In this document: piece by piece, positions 53,094-61,216 of the stretch
Numbering within the stretch: the first letter of the stretch is position 1
How the letters are laid out: each line of letters opens with the position of its first letter
Source: Levilactobacillus yonginensis
Lineage (GTDB): Bacteria > Bacillota > Bacilli > Lactobacillales > Lactobacillaceae
DNA length: 64,000 nt
Direction of reading: 5' to 3'
Assembly (NCBI RefSeq): GCF_003946265.1
Contig: NZ_RHNO01000009.1
Location: forward strand, 30,891-94,890
Made by a program: the position numbers and the translations under genes
Notes under the pieces: generated by a model
The model's database searches: none
What the model saw: only the letters and a program-made list of their open reading frames with translations
Told to the model about the DNA's origin: nothing

Positions 53094-53143
53094 TTCCCAC
53101 TCACCGTTAAGTCGGCAGGCAAGTCCTGAATGAGTGGGATTTT
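53094..53143 (+). terminator. Terminator of the small membrane protein gene
   Basis: A TCCCACTCA / TGAGTGGGA stem with a long loop is followed by T6. Confidence 0.75.
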
Positions 53144-53294
53144 TTGTGCACGCAAGGACTGCCGAAAGCACCGTCGGATGGCCAGCGAGAAAACATTTTG
53201 GCGACTTAATAAATCAAGCCGTTTGCTTGTTGCTTTTTTTGTTTAATGGGGTGTACTCTATTAGTGGGTGAAGTTCTTTGGCAATCAACTTCTA

Positions 53295-53438
53295 AGCGCT
53301 GGTAGTTAGCACTTGGTGACCGTCAGAGAGTCAGCTTAACCTAATTCGTGGGTGAGTCCCGCAAGCATCTTGGAACCCAGGCCACGGCCACAGAAAGTAA
53401 AGTGATAAGTCAGTCATTTTTTTGGTTTAGGCAGCGCT
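53295..53438 (+). ncRNA. Structured leader before the CAP-domain gene
   Basis: AGCGCTG (53295-53301) pairs with CAGCGCT (53432-53438), closing a 144-nt region with GTGGGTGAGTCCCGCAAGC, TTGGAACCCAGGCCACGGCCAC-type hairpins (GGAACCC, GTGGCC arms). It ends 38 bp before the start codon. The design suggests a riboswitch or RNA thermometer. GGGTGAGTCCC and CAGCTTAACC recall ydaO (c-di-AMP) motifs but in a different order, so I leave it unassigned. Confidence 0.45.
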
Positions 53439-53476
53439 AGTTTTGAAAAATTTAGCACAAATGGAGGGTATCAAGA

Positions 53477-54265
53477 ATGAAAGCAAAGAAGATTATGATT
53501 TCGGCGCTCACGGTTCTCAGTGTCGCCGCAATGGGGCTCACCACAATCACGAGTGGTGCCAACACTGCTTTGGCTAAGTCTAAAGCGGCAAAGGTTTTGA
53601 AATCAACTACGTATAAGTCTAAGCACAAGGTTCACGTCACCGGGGGCTGGATGTATTCAAGTACGAAGTTGACGAAGAAGACCAACCACATGACCAAATA
53701 CTTATATACCAAGTTTTATGCGACCAAGAAGGTCACGATTCGTCAGGCCAATGGCAAAAAAGTTACATACAATTATTTGAAGTCTAAGAACGGCAAAACG
53801 AAGGGCTACGTTTCTTCAACCTACGTTTACAACAAGTGGGGTCACGGCAAGTACAGCGTGACCGCTTACCGGAAGGCCTTCGTGAAGAAGCTTAATGAGT
53901 TTCGGGCTAAAGACGGCGCAAAGCCTGTGAAGGAAAGTGCCAAGCTGGACAAGATTGCCCAGAAGAACGCTGATCGGATGCGTAAGGAAGGCAAGTCGTT
54001 CAAAGGCAAGGTTGAAGGAACGCCTCACGCTGGTTGGATTCAAGATGATTACACCAGTAGTAAACAGAACCCAATCCTCGGCTTTGAAAATGGCACCCAG
54101 TGGGGCCAAGGTATGGCCTTCTCTTGGATGCGGATCACAGACAGATGGCGTGATATCGGTGCTATCCCTCATTTGATGAACCCTCAGCAAACGAAGGTTG
54201 GTGTGGGTGGCATGCAGCATGGTCAAGAACTCTATGAATTTGTCCTGCTGTCTCACAATAACTAA
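53477..54265 (+). CDS. Secreted CAP-domain (SCP/PR-1) protein
   Basis: The 262-residue protein has a signal peptide (about 1-33, ending ALA-KS), a Lys/Tyr/Thr-rich SLAP/SH3-like wall-binding part (about 35-120) and a C-terminal CAP domain (about 130-262) with FVKKLNEFRAKDGAKPVKES and GQELYEFVLLSHN. The His in HAGW and Glu in FENG take the usual metal-site positions. Lactobacillus homologues are wall-associated. Function unproven. It is preceded by a structured leader. Confidence 0.85.
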   Translation: MKAKKIMISALTVLSVAAMGLTTITSGANTALAKSKAAKVLKSTTYKSKHKVHVTGGWMYSSTKLTKKTNHMTKYLYTKFYATKKVTIRQANGKKVTYNYLKSKNGKTKGYVSSTYVYNKWGHGKYSVTAYRKAFVKKLNEFRAKDGAKPVKESAKLDKIAQKNADRMRKEGKSFKGKVEGTPHAGWIQDDYTSSKQNPILGFENGTQWGQGMAFSWMRITDRWRDIGAIPHLMNPQQTKVGVGGMQHGQELYEFVLLSHNN

Positions 54266-54290
54266 ATCAAAGCATTAAGATACACCAATA

Positions 54291-54352
54291 GACCGAATTT
54301 CTGGGATTAGCAAGCGCTCTGAAGCGTTTGCCACCTACCTGAAATTCGGTCT
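54291..54352 (+). terminator. Composite terminator of the CAP gene
   Basis: A GACCGAATTTC / GAAATTCGGTC outer stem encloses a second hairpin GCAAGCGCT / AGCGTTTGC and is followed by T5. Confidence 0.8.
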
Positions 54353-54445
54353 TTTTGTAGTGAATTTGCCTCGCCTAAGCCGTTTAAATGGATTGCCACT
54401 ACCAGGCTGACAATGCCCGCTATCAGCAATGCAAAGAACCAATGT

Positions 54446-54637
54446 AGCCGGAGGGTGCCAGGGTGGGGGTCGGCTGTGTCGGTGGTGTTGGGCCGGGAGG
54501 GTTGCCCGGCTCTACAGCACGGGACGAGCTCAGAGACCGCGCGTTCTTGGCGGGGGCTTTGAGTCGAGCCGGAGGACCGCACTTTGGCCGCAGGCGTTCC
54601 CCACAGCGGATCCCCACCCTGGCGGCCGCAGGCGGCC
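54446..54637 (+). repeat. Structured intergenic element, family A, copy 12
   Basis: It starts AGCCGGAGG after an AATGT flank and ends GGCGGCCGCAGGCGGCC. The closing stem is GCCAGGGTGGGGGTC with its complement. The GCACGGGACGAGCTC, GAGTCGAGCCGG and GACCGCACTTTGGCCGCAGGCG blocks match copies 13 and 15. It lies between the CAP gene terminator and a candidate sRNA. Confidence 0.85.
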
Positions 54638-54652
54638 ATTAAGAACTTAAGC

Positions 54653-54752
54653 AAAAAATAGCAGGGGGCGTGTCGACGACAAGCATGCATCGATACGCCC
54701 CCTGTTGGAGATTGAGTTATGGTGTGTTTCACAGATGGGTTCAAGCCCATCT
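54653..54752 (-). ncRNA. Candidate small RNA of about 100 nt
   Basis: On the minus strand a TATACT -10 box (54760-54765) precedes a GATGGGCTTGAACCCATC hairpin. A terminator AACAGGGGGCGTATCGA / TCGACACGCCCCCTGCT with T6 follows at 54653. Just upstream, the perfect palindrome CTCAAATTGATTTGAG (54771-54786) overlaps the spacer of the promoter. No frame with a ribosome site is visible. Confidence 0.45.
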
Positions 54753-54840
54753 CGGGGCAAGTATAACATTCTCAAATTGATTTGAGCAGTTTTCTGTTAT
54801 GAAATGGGTCAATTTTAGCTGATAGCTATTCAGTCAGATA

Positions 54841-54882
54841 AAACAAAGACGCCGAGACTATGTCTCAGCGCCTTTGTTATTT
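54841..54882 (-). terminator. Terminator of the secreted-protein gene
   Basis: An AACAAAGGCGCTGAGAC / GTCTCGGCGTCTTTGTT stem is followed by T4 on the minus strand. Confidence 0.8.
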
Positions 54883-54919
54883 CTAAGCTTGTCTTGTGGC
54901 CCACTCTTTTCAAAAATTT

Positions 54920-56131
54920 TTATTGAACGTGCACGTCGATCCGTTCGTACAGGTTCGGGTTGTTCACGCTGGTAACGGTGACACTGGTGTCGCCAGCCTT
55001 GTGGCCCGTAATGTTGAAGCGACCGGTCGTGGTGGAGCTAGGGGCAGACGCAATCGACTTGTCCTTGCAGACGATGGTGTAGGAGTTCATCGGATCAGCC
55101 TTTGAGGTTGGGTTGCCATAGGTGGAAGCCCACATGATGATTTGCTTACTATCGCCAGCATCGAGGTGGTCGATCAGGGTCACGTTTGAAGAAATATCAG
55201 CGACCCGGCCATCGGCAGCTGCTTCGGACTGCTTGGTGTGGGTGGTCCGGTCATCCGTTGGCATAGCGTCACGAATAGCCTGGCCCACTTCCGGATTGGT
55301 TGGGTGGTAGAGGGCGTTCTTGTCGCTCAAATACCAGGTGTTGGCCTTGTCCGGAATAGCGGCGTAGGCAGCGCTAGTAAACTCAGACTTGAGCTGACTC
55401 AGGTCGATTGGTGAGGCGCTGGCCAGCTTATCGCTGACGTATGGGAAGCCGTCTTCATCGTAAGGGACGTTGTCGACGTTGTACAGCGTAATGCCGTTGC
55501 CTTCTTTACCAAATGCAGGCAGGTTCAGCCATTGTGACCAGGTAATGTGCTTGGTTGAAGCAACGTACATTGAGCCCGACTTGCTGGAAGTAGTGGTTTT
55601 AGAACTGCTTGTTTTAGAGCCAGTCTTGGAACTGGTCTTACTGCTGGTTGCCGTGGTTTTACCAGTGGTTTTCTTAGTGGCTTTAGCCTTCGCTTTGGCA
55701 GTAGCAGTATTTGCCCGCTTCTTCGTTTGCGTAGAGGCCGTTTCGAAACCTTCTAAGTAACTCTTAGCAATCCAGGCGCTTTGTGCATGCTTGCCAGAGT
55801 AGTAGCCGTTGAACCCAGTGACGTAGTAGTAGATAGTCTTATCTACTTTAGCGTGACGAGTGGCGTGGTAGACGGTATATTCGTAGTCTTTGTTCCGCAA
55901 ATTAAAGGCTTTCTTGAAGGTGAATTTCTTACCGTGAACTTTCTTAAAGCTATAGGCTTTTTTAGTAAAGCCCTTCCGCTTAAGAATCACCTTGTGCATC
56001 TTCATCTTCTTGTTCCACTTTACCGTGTGTAACTTAGCGGCGCTGGCGGAACCGTCGACGGTCACCAGACCGCCACCAATACCGGCTGCCAGTAAAGTAG
56101 CTACGCTCAATGTTTTAACTAATTTATGCAT
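54920..56131 (-). CDS. Secreted wall-associated protein with Ser/Thr/Lys linker and Ig-like end
   Basis: The 403-residue protein has a signal peptide (about 1-32), a Lys/Tyr-rich SLAP-type domain (about 35-125), a repetitive linker of Thr, Ser, Lys and Ala (about 130-190), a central region starting TKHITWSQWLNLPAF, and a C-terminal Ig-like BIG-type fold (SYTIVCKDKSIAS ... AGDTSVTVTSV). No enzyme motif is visible; adhesion or wall maintenance is likely. The second ATG (56131) is 8 nt from GGGGAG. Confidence 0.7.
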   Translation of the reverse strand: MHKLVKTLSVATLLAAGIGGGLVTVDGSASAAKLHTVKWNKKMKMHKVILKRKGFTKKAYSFKKVHGKKFTFKKAFNLRNKDYEYTVYHATRHAKVDKTIYYYVTGFNGYYSGKHAQSAWIAKSYLEGFETASTQTKKRANTATAKAKAKATKKTTGKTTATSSKTSSKTGSKTSSSKTTTSSKSGSMYVASTKHITWSQWLNLPAFGKEGNGITLYNVDNVPYDEDGFPYVSDKLASASPIDLSQLKSEFTSAAYAAIPDKANTWYLSDKNALYHPTNPEVGQAIRDAMPTDDRTTHTKQSEAAADGRVADISSNVTLIDHLDAGDSKQIIMWASTYGNPTSKADPMNSYTIVCKDKSIASAPSSTTTGRFNITGHKAGDTSVTVTSVNNPNLYERIDVHVQ

Positions 56132-56234
56132 CATAATTTCTCCCCTGAAATACAGAATATAAGCATTAAAATAGTCTGACTGAAGACTCAGCCAGACTAT
56201 TTAATTTTCAATTGATTCTGCTAAGCATCCAAGC

Positions 56235-57341
56235 TTAGAAGTTGTTGCTCGTAGTCTTCAACAGTTCGGCACCCCGGTTGCTCATCAGGTAGCCGGCACC
56301 GTTCTTGGTAAATTGAAGTCCTTCAAATTCACGATGGCCGTTCAACTTCGTAGATTCAACTTGGCTAGCCTTCAGCTTACCCAACTTGGAAGCGGGGATG
56401 GATGAAATGCTGCCGTCGGAGACGAAGTACAGGCGGTTACGCTTGGCGTTGTAGGACATTGCCTGTGGCTTAGTCCCAGGATTATGCCGCAGACCTTGCA
56501 TAACCAAGTGGAATTTCACAGACTTGCTGTTGACCTTCCCCTTGTAGATCTTAATGGCGCCCTTAGGAGCCCAACCGCCATTGGAGTAGGTGAAGAAGTA
56601 GGCGTTACCGTGCTTATCAAACGTCAGGTTAGAGCCCATGGTAACGGTACTCTTCAACATGAAGTTGATCTTCTTGGTTGGCTTCAATGAACTCGTCGAA
56701 ACTTGTTGCACGTTGGAGTGAACCTTAACGGGTGCCCCGATGAACCAGAGTTGGCCGTTCTTAGGGTTCATAGCCAGTGATTGGCCGTGGCCCGTGTTAA
56801 ATTTAGGCCCAATCTTGACGTACTTCATGATGGCCTTGTCCGTGCTGCTCATCTGCTTAACGGAGTGGTCGTAAGTGGCGCGACGCAGGGCGTCCATGTG
56901 GTTGGTGCTGATGCCAAATTTACTCCGCAAAGCCCCTAAGTTGTACCGCACGATCCAGCCGCGAGTACTCTGGGATGTCGTGGTGATCAGTTCGTAGAGT
57001 GTGTTGCCATCCTTCGAAAGCACTTCACTCTGTGGGTTGCCCCAGTCAGCGGACTTGTTGTAGGTCACCGGCAGGAAGACGTTCGACTTGAACGTGACCT
57101 TCTTACCCTTGGTGCTGGAAATCTTAGTTGGACTGGTCTGGAAGATGTCGCCGTAGCTCTGCTTGAATGAGTAGCGCTTAACGAACATGTTCTTATTATT
57201 GACCGTCTTGTACTTCTTGACGTTGTAGTTGGCCAACGCGTTACCGTGTTGGGTGTACGTCTTGGCGTGAGCCAGGGTCGTCGTCCCACCGAAAAGTAGG
57301 GCAGCGGAGGCTGCGGCCGCGAGAAAAACAGCTTTTTTCAT
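56235..57341 (-). CDS. Secreted beta-propeller-like protein, possibly helveticin J-like
   Basis: The 368-residue protein has a signal peptide (about 1-27, ending AHA-KT). Repeated short beta-strand blocks follow, such as GNTLYELITTTSQSTRGWIVRYNL, GQSLAMNPKNGQLWFIG, NLTFDKHGNAYFFT and REFEGLQFTKNGAGYLMS. The order resembles helveticin J bacteriolysins of lactobacilli, but similarity is weak by eye. The ATG at 57341 is 8 nt from AGAGGGG. Confidence 0.6.
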   Translation of the reverse strand: MKKAVFLAAAASAALLFGGTTTLAHAKTYTQHGNALANYNVKKYKTVNNKNMFVKRYSFKQSYGDIFQTSPTKISSTKGKKVTFKSNVFLPVTYNKSADWGNPQSEVLSKDGNTLYELITTTSQSTRGWIVRYNLGALRSKFGISTNHMDALRRATYDHSVKQMSSTDKAIMKYVKIGPKFNTGHGQSLAMNPKNGQLWFIGAPVKVHSNVQQVSTSSLKPTKKINFMLKSTVTMGSNLTFDKHGNAYFFTYSNGGWAPKGAIKIYKGKVNSKSVKFHLVMQGLRHNPGTKPQAMSYNAKRNRLYFVSDGSISSIPASKLGKLKASQVESTKLNGHREFEGLQFTKNGAGYLMSNRGAELLKTTSNNF

Positions 57342-57665
57342 GACAAATACCCCTCTGTATGTATAAATTTGAAACGTTTCCATAATCATTTATACCACAA
57401 AATACCGGTTTCTGTGGGGAAAAATAAAATAAATTTTAGCTGGTTAAAGGTTCAAGCGGCCACTAATCCCGGGGTAGCAGCAATTTGGCCCATTTCAAGC
57501 GAACGTCCGTTTATCAGTATTGTTAGAATGAACGATTATTTTTTTCATAGCAACGTGGGGGTCGGTTGGCCGCCACCGAGCGTTAGGTAATTCTCAGCAA
57601 CTCCCGTAAAGTGGGGGTGTTCCATGGCGCCGTGGACATCACACTTGAAGGGATGATGCCACAAA

Positions 57666-58226
57666 ATGGAGACACCACACGCCGCCGCGTACCGGTTCTT
57701 GTACGACGGCGACCACGAGACGATTCTATACGCAGTTATGAAACAGCTCCACATTTGGCCCAACCGCGCGGATTACGAGGACTATTTGCAGGAGGCCCGG
57801 CTCCTCTTTCCGGAGATCTACGTAGCTTTTCCCGAGAATCCCGAGGAGAAGCCGCACCAATTTCTGGCCTACGCCCAGCAGAAGCTGTACTGGGCGTTGC
57901 TGGATAAGCTACGGCAGGAACGCAAACGGGTGGACCGCCAGCTACCCGGTGATCAGGAAGAGCTCCTGACGGCGATGGCTAGTGACGGTGATATTTTGGA
58001 TGCCATCGGCCAGTCGGATTTTCGTCAATATTTGTTGAAATTAGTGGGTGGAGCCGGCAAGACCGGTGAGTGGCGCTTTTTGGTGGGCACGCTGGTCGAC
58101 CAGCTAACGGCCGACGAGATCGCCCAACGCCACGGGGTCAGCCGCAATACCGTCTATAAGTGGCGGCGGTCGTTGCTCCGCCGATTAGTCCACACACTGA
58201 CGCCGCCAGACAACTTTTTAGATTAA
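57666..58226 (+). CDS. Sigma-70-family sigma factor, SigH/ComX-like
   Basis: The 186-residue regulator has a region 2-like part (ADYEDYLQEARLLFPEIY ... FLAYAQQKLYWALLDKLRQE, about residues 35-90) and a region 4 helix-turn-helix (LTADEIAQRHGVSRNTVYKWRRSL, about 145-168). Such sigma-H-like proteins in lactobacilli are related to ComX. No competence gene is adjacent. It leads a block with DUF1659 and DUF2922 genes. The start ATG is 12 nt from AAGGGA, so expression may be weak. Confidence 0.75.
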   Translation: METPHAAAYRFLYDGDHETILYAVMKQLHIWPNRADYEDYLQEARLLFPEIYVAFPENPEEKPHQFLAYAQQKLYWALLDKLRQERKRVDRQLPGDQEELLTAMASDGDILDAIGQSDFRQYLLKLVGGAGKTGEWRFLVGTLVDQLTADEIAQRHGVSRNTVYKWRRSLLRRLVHTLTPPDNFLD

Positions 58227-58328
58227 TTTGTCAAAAGGGGGTTACAAATTCCCGTTGGATTTCGTTAGTAAGAGTGTAAGGGTTGGCCAATCACTTACCA
58301 AAATCAGCACCACGAAGGGAGCACCACC

Positions 58329-58526
58329 ATGCAAAACAACTGGAAGAAAACGACGATCACCTTTACCTTTGGCAACGAAGGCGCCCGCCCCGTTAAGATT
58401 GTCATGCAAAATGCCATCGCCGCCCCAGCCACGCAACAAGTCGAAGCGTTCGGCGGCTACTTGGCCACACTGACGGGAATTCCGTTCATCTCCGCCACGG
58501 TCAACACGCAAAAAGCCGTTGCCTAA
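58329..58526 (+). CDS. DUF1659 protein
   Basis: The 65-residue protein matches DUF1659: ITFTFGNEGARPVKIVMQNAI (described as TFGNEG) and FGGYLATLTGIPF. Such proteins are nearly always next to DUF2922 genes and have no known role. The start has GAAGGGAG at 7 nt. It probably forms a unit with the following gene, 36 bp away. Confidence 0.75.
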   Translation: MQNNWKKTTITFTFGNEGARPVKIVMQNAIAAPATQQVEAFGGYLATLTGIPFISATVNTQKAVA

Positions 58527-58562
58527 CGCTCGCCCCTCAGCCAACTGAAAGGAAGTTATTAA

Positions 58563-58817
58563 ATGAAAACCTTAGAATTGAACTTTAAAGGCTCCGACCT
58601 GCGGATCAAGCACCTGCGGTTGAAGTACGTGAACACGGAACTCACCACCGCCGACGTTGAGGGCATCATGGCGCAAATTGCCACGGCCAAGCTGTTTGCC
58701 AAGGACGACGTGAACCTGTACGCCGAACCGTTGACCGCGGATGTGGTCGAAACGACCAAGCAGACCATCTATCCACTCGCCGTACCACCGGTGGCACCAG
58801 TTACCCCGGTCGCCTAA
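58563..58817 (+). CDS. DUF2922 protein
   Basis: The 84-residue protein matches DUF2922: KTLELNFKGSDLRIKHLRL, then LTTADVEGIMAQIATAKLF and a Pro/Val-rich end. It pairs with DUF1659 in many Firmicutes. Start with AAAGGAAG at 7 nt. A terminator follows at 58836. Its link with a sigma factor suggests shared control. Confidence 0.75.
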   Translation: MKTLELNFKGSDLRIKHLRLKYVNTELTTADVEGIMAQIATAKLFAKDDVNLYAEPLTADVVETTKQTIYPLAVPPVAPVTPVA

Positions 58818-58835
58818 CACCTACGTAACGCAACC

Positions 58836-58875
58836 TAAAAGCGGCCGTCTCCCGGTGAGGAGGCGGTCGCTTTTT
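58836..58875 (+). terminator. Terminator of the DUF1659-DUF2922 unit
   Basis: An AAAGCGGCCGTCTCC / GGAGGCGGTCGCTTT stem is followed by T5. Confidence 0.85.
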
Positions 58876-58891
58876 GTTGGGCTTTGGATTA

Positions 58892-59082
58892 CGCAGCGGT
58901 TGGCTGGGACGGCGTCTGCTGTGGGGAACGCCTGCGGCCTGAGAAGCGGTCCTCCGGCTCGACTCGAAGCCCCCGAAGTACGCGCGGTCTCCGAGCTCGT
59001 CCCGTGCTGTAAGTCCGGGAAGACCCAAGCGCCCGAACTAACACCACCGACACAGCCGTCACCGTCCCAGCCAATCACTGCT
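58892..59082 (-). repeat. Structured intergenic element, family A, copy 13
   Basis: On the minus strand it has the closing stem TGGCTGGGACGG with its complement, GCTGTGTCGGTG, CACGGGACGAGCTCGGAGACC, GAGTCGAGCCGGAGGACCGC and GCCGCAGGCGTTCCCCACAGC blocks. The start and end are less conserved (AGCAGTGAT for AGCCGGAGG). It is nearly identical in its core to copy 15. Confidence 0.8.
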
Positions 59083-59276
59083 CATACGTCATCACTAATG
59101 CGGCCCCGACACCGGTCACCGTGTCTTAGAGTGGTCGCGATTGGTGTGGGTGATGCCGGTTGTAGAAGGGGTGTGCATCGGGAGGTAAAGTCGTTCACCA
59201 CTGGCTAGCTTGTCAATTGACCACAGGTTTGATCAGTCGATGTCCATCCACCAGGTTAATTGCTCAAACTGAATTG

Positions 59277-59455
59277 AGCCGGAGGATGCCAGGGGTCACG
59301 CAGTGTCGATGTTCTTAGCGGTTTTACCGCTTAGAACATGGGCCGACCTTGGAAACTCGCGGTGTTGGCGAGGTTTCAAGGCGCCCTAGAGACCCACGGG
59401 TTTAGTGGGGCTCTAGGGTTGCCCCACAGCGTGGCCCCTGGCAGCCGCAGGTGGC
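59277..59455 (+). repeat. Structured intergenic element, family A, copy 14 (variant core)
   Basis: It shares GTCACGCAGTGTCGATG and ATGGGCCG with copy 2. A perfect 12-bp TGTTCTTAGCGG hairpin, a third stem CTTGGAAACTCGC / GCGAGGTTTCAAG and the pair CCCTAGAG / CTCTAGGG are present. 59083-59276 holds no gene. Confidence 0.8.
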
Positions 59456-59474
59456 ACACCAACAACCGTAGCAG

Positions 59475-60383
59475 TTAGCCAACGTGAGGATGACGCAACA
59501 CCTGATCGGGATAAGCGGTGGTGACGTACTCGGTGATGGCGCGGATCATTTTCGCCGTCGACGGAGCCTTCGCCTGTTCCGCGTTGACTACCAGACAGAT
59601 GGTCCGGTAGAACTGCGTATCGAACGGGTAGACGTGGACGTTGCCAGTGACCTTCTGTAGCGCCAGCTCGGGCAAAATGCCCATGCCCATTCCGGCGTCC
59701 ACCATGGCCAGAATGGATTGGTCGTCAATGGAGAAACGAATGGCGTTGGGCCGAATCTGGTAGTGATCCAGGGCCGCCTTGGTGTCCTTATCGTAGTCAC
59801 CGCGCTGGAGGATGAAGTTTTGGTCGACCAGGTCGGCCGCGGTCACCGTCGTACGATTGGCGGGGATGAAGTCGGTCGGCGTGATGCAGTAGATTTCATC
59901 TTTAACCAGCGGCAGGACCGTCAGTTTTTCCGAAACGGGCAGGGCCGACAAGCCTAAATCAAGCCGACCGGATTTAACCGCCGCGGCGATGTCCGCGAAG
60001 CCCGCCTGTTCCAAATTAATTTGAATGTCGGGATAATCCTGCTTGAAGCGACGAATGATGGGCGGCAACCAGGAAATACAAACGGAGGAGAAGGCGCCCA
60101 ACCGTACGGAACCAGCATTTAACCCGTTGATATTGGCGGCGGCCTGTTCTAGTCGGTCCTCGGCGTTGATGACGCCTTGAATCAGGGGCAGGACGGTCTT
60201 GCCGTCGGGCGTCAGTTCAACGCCAGCCCGGTTACGGATGAAGAGGGGGAAGCCCAATTCCTTTTCCAATTGATTGACGGAGTGGCTGATGGCTGACGGG
60301 GTCACGCTCAACGTCTGGGCGGCCCGGTAAAAAGTGTGTTCCTGTACGATGGCTTGAAAGACACGGTACGCAAAAGGTAACAT
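59475..60383 (-). CDS. LysR-family transcriptional regulator
   Basis: The 302-residue regulator has an N-terminal winged helix (FYRAAQTLSVTPSAISHSVNQLEKELGF region, residues 17-45) and a C-terminal co-inducer domain starting SVRLGAFSSVCISWLPPIIRRF, of the CynR/CbbR-like type. It is divergent from the aminotransferase gene, about 830 bp away with two family A elements between, and could control it. The ligand is unknown. ATG with AAGGAGG. Confidence 0.85.
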   Translation of the reverse strand: MLPFAYRVFQAIVQEHTFYRAAQTLSVTPSAISHSVNQLEKELGFPLFIRNRAGVELTPDGKTVLPLIQGVINAEDRLEQAAANINGLNAGSVRLGAFSSVCISWLPPIIRRFKQDYPDIQINLEQAGFADIAAAVKSGRLDLGLSALPVSEKLTVLPLVKDEIYCITPTDFIPANRTTVTAADLVDQNFILQRGDYDKDTKAALDHYQIRPNAIRFSIDDQSILAMVDAGMGMGILPELALQKVTGNVHVYPFDTQFYRTICLVVNAEQAKAPSTAKMIRAITEYVTTAYPDQVLRHPHVG

Positions 60384-60420
60384 GTGCGGCCACCTCCTTT
60401 TAGTTTTTATGTGGTTAGTT

Positions 60421-60613
60421 GGTCTCTGGTTGGCCGGGTGGGCGACTGGCTGTGGGGAACGCCTGCGGCCTGAGAAGCGGTCCTCCGGCTCGACTCGAAG
60501 CCCCCGCCAAGTACGCGCGGTCTCCGAGCTCGTCCCGTGCTGTAAGTCCGGGAAAAACCACCCGCACTAACACCACCGACACTGCCAGTCACCCGCCCAG
60601 CCAACCGCCGACG
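60421..60613 (-). repeat. Structured intergenic element, family A, copy 15
   Basis: Minus-strand orientation. Closing stem GGCTGGGCGGGTGACTGGC with near-complement, then GTGTCGGTG, CACGGGACGAGCTCGGAGACC and GCCGCAGGCG. It follows the LysR gene's promoter side directly. 60614-60854 shows no gene. Confidence 0.8.
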
Positions 60614-60854
60614 ATAACGCCGCTCTGAATTTACGGGTGGTAGGTAACAGCGTTACTATCTTGCTAGTTAGATCAATAGTAGTCTGCCACGGGTTTTTAC
60701 AAATATAGATTAAGCATGACAAACTTTAGCTGACAGATGTTCACGTAAGGCCCGATTAGCATGAGTGTCTGACACGTTAGTCATCTACATAAATGATTTA
60801 TCCAAGAGAAGGCTAGTCATCAATCCACCGATTGTCGATTCTGACGACCAATGT

Positions 60855-61045
60855 AGCCGCAGGTGGTCAGGGGCGGGGGACTAGCCGTGACGACGGTGTT
60901 ACTTGGCGGGTTTCAAGCCAAATAACACCGTGGGATGAGCTTGGAGATTCGGTGGTTTGCCGAAGCTTCAAGTCAAGGAGAAAGACCGCACTGTGGCTTT
61001 CTCCGGTCCCCACAGCGGTCCCTCGTCCCTGGCCACCGTAGGCGG
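60855..61045 (+). repeat. Structured intergenic element, family A, copy 16
   Basis: It starts AGCCGCAGG after an AATGT flank. The second hairpin is GACGGTGTTACTTGG / CCAAATAACACCGT. The pseudoknot pairs are GGAGAAAG / CTTTCTCC and GACCG / CGGTC. The core reads GGGATGAGCTTGG. Counting the two tandem units separately and the degenerate copy, 16 elements are listed in the window. Confidence 0.8.
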
Positions 61046-61216
61046 AAATTTAGGAAGAAAAAGCAACCTTTAGTAAAGATGAATGCCATTCATGCAATTT
61101 CTAGATAGTTGAACGAGTCTTTCTGTCACCGATATTCTATCATACCAGTAAGCAGTCAGGAAGCTTCAGTCAGCGGTTCGGCCAGTCAGTAAGCCGATCA
61201 GAAAGGTGTGACCGTC

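Noticed and set aside
53295..53438. Firm call of a ydaO (c-di-AMP) riboswitch
   Set aside because: Some words resemble it, but the order of GCCGAAUCC, GGGGU-AAUC and CAGCUAAC blocks known for ydaO is not reproduced.
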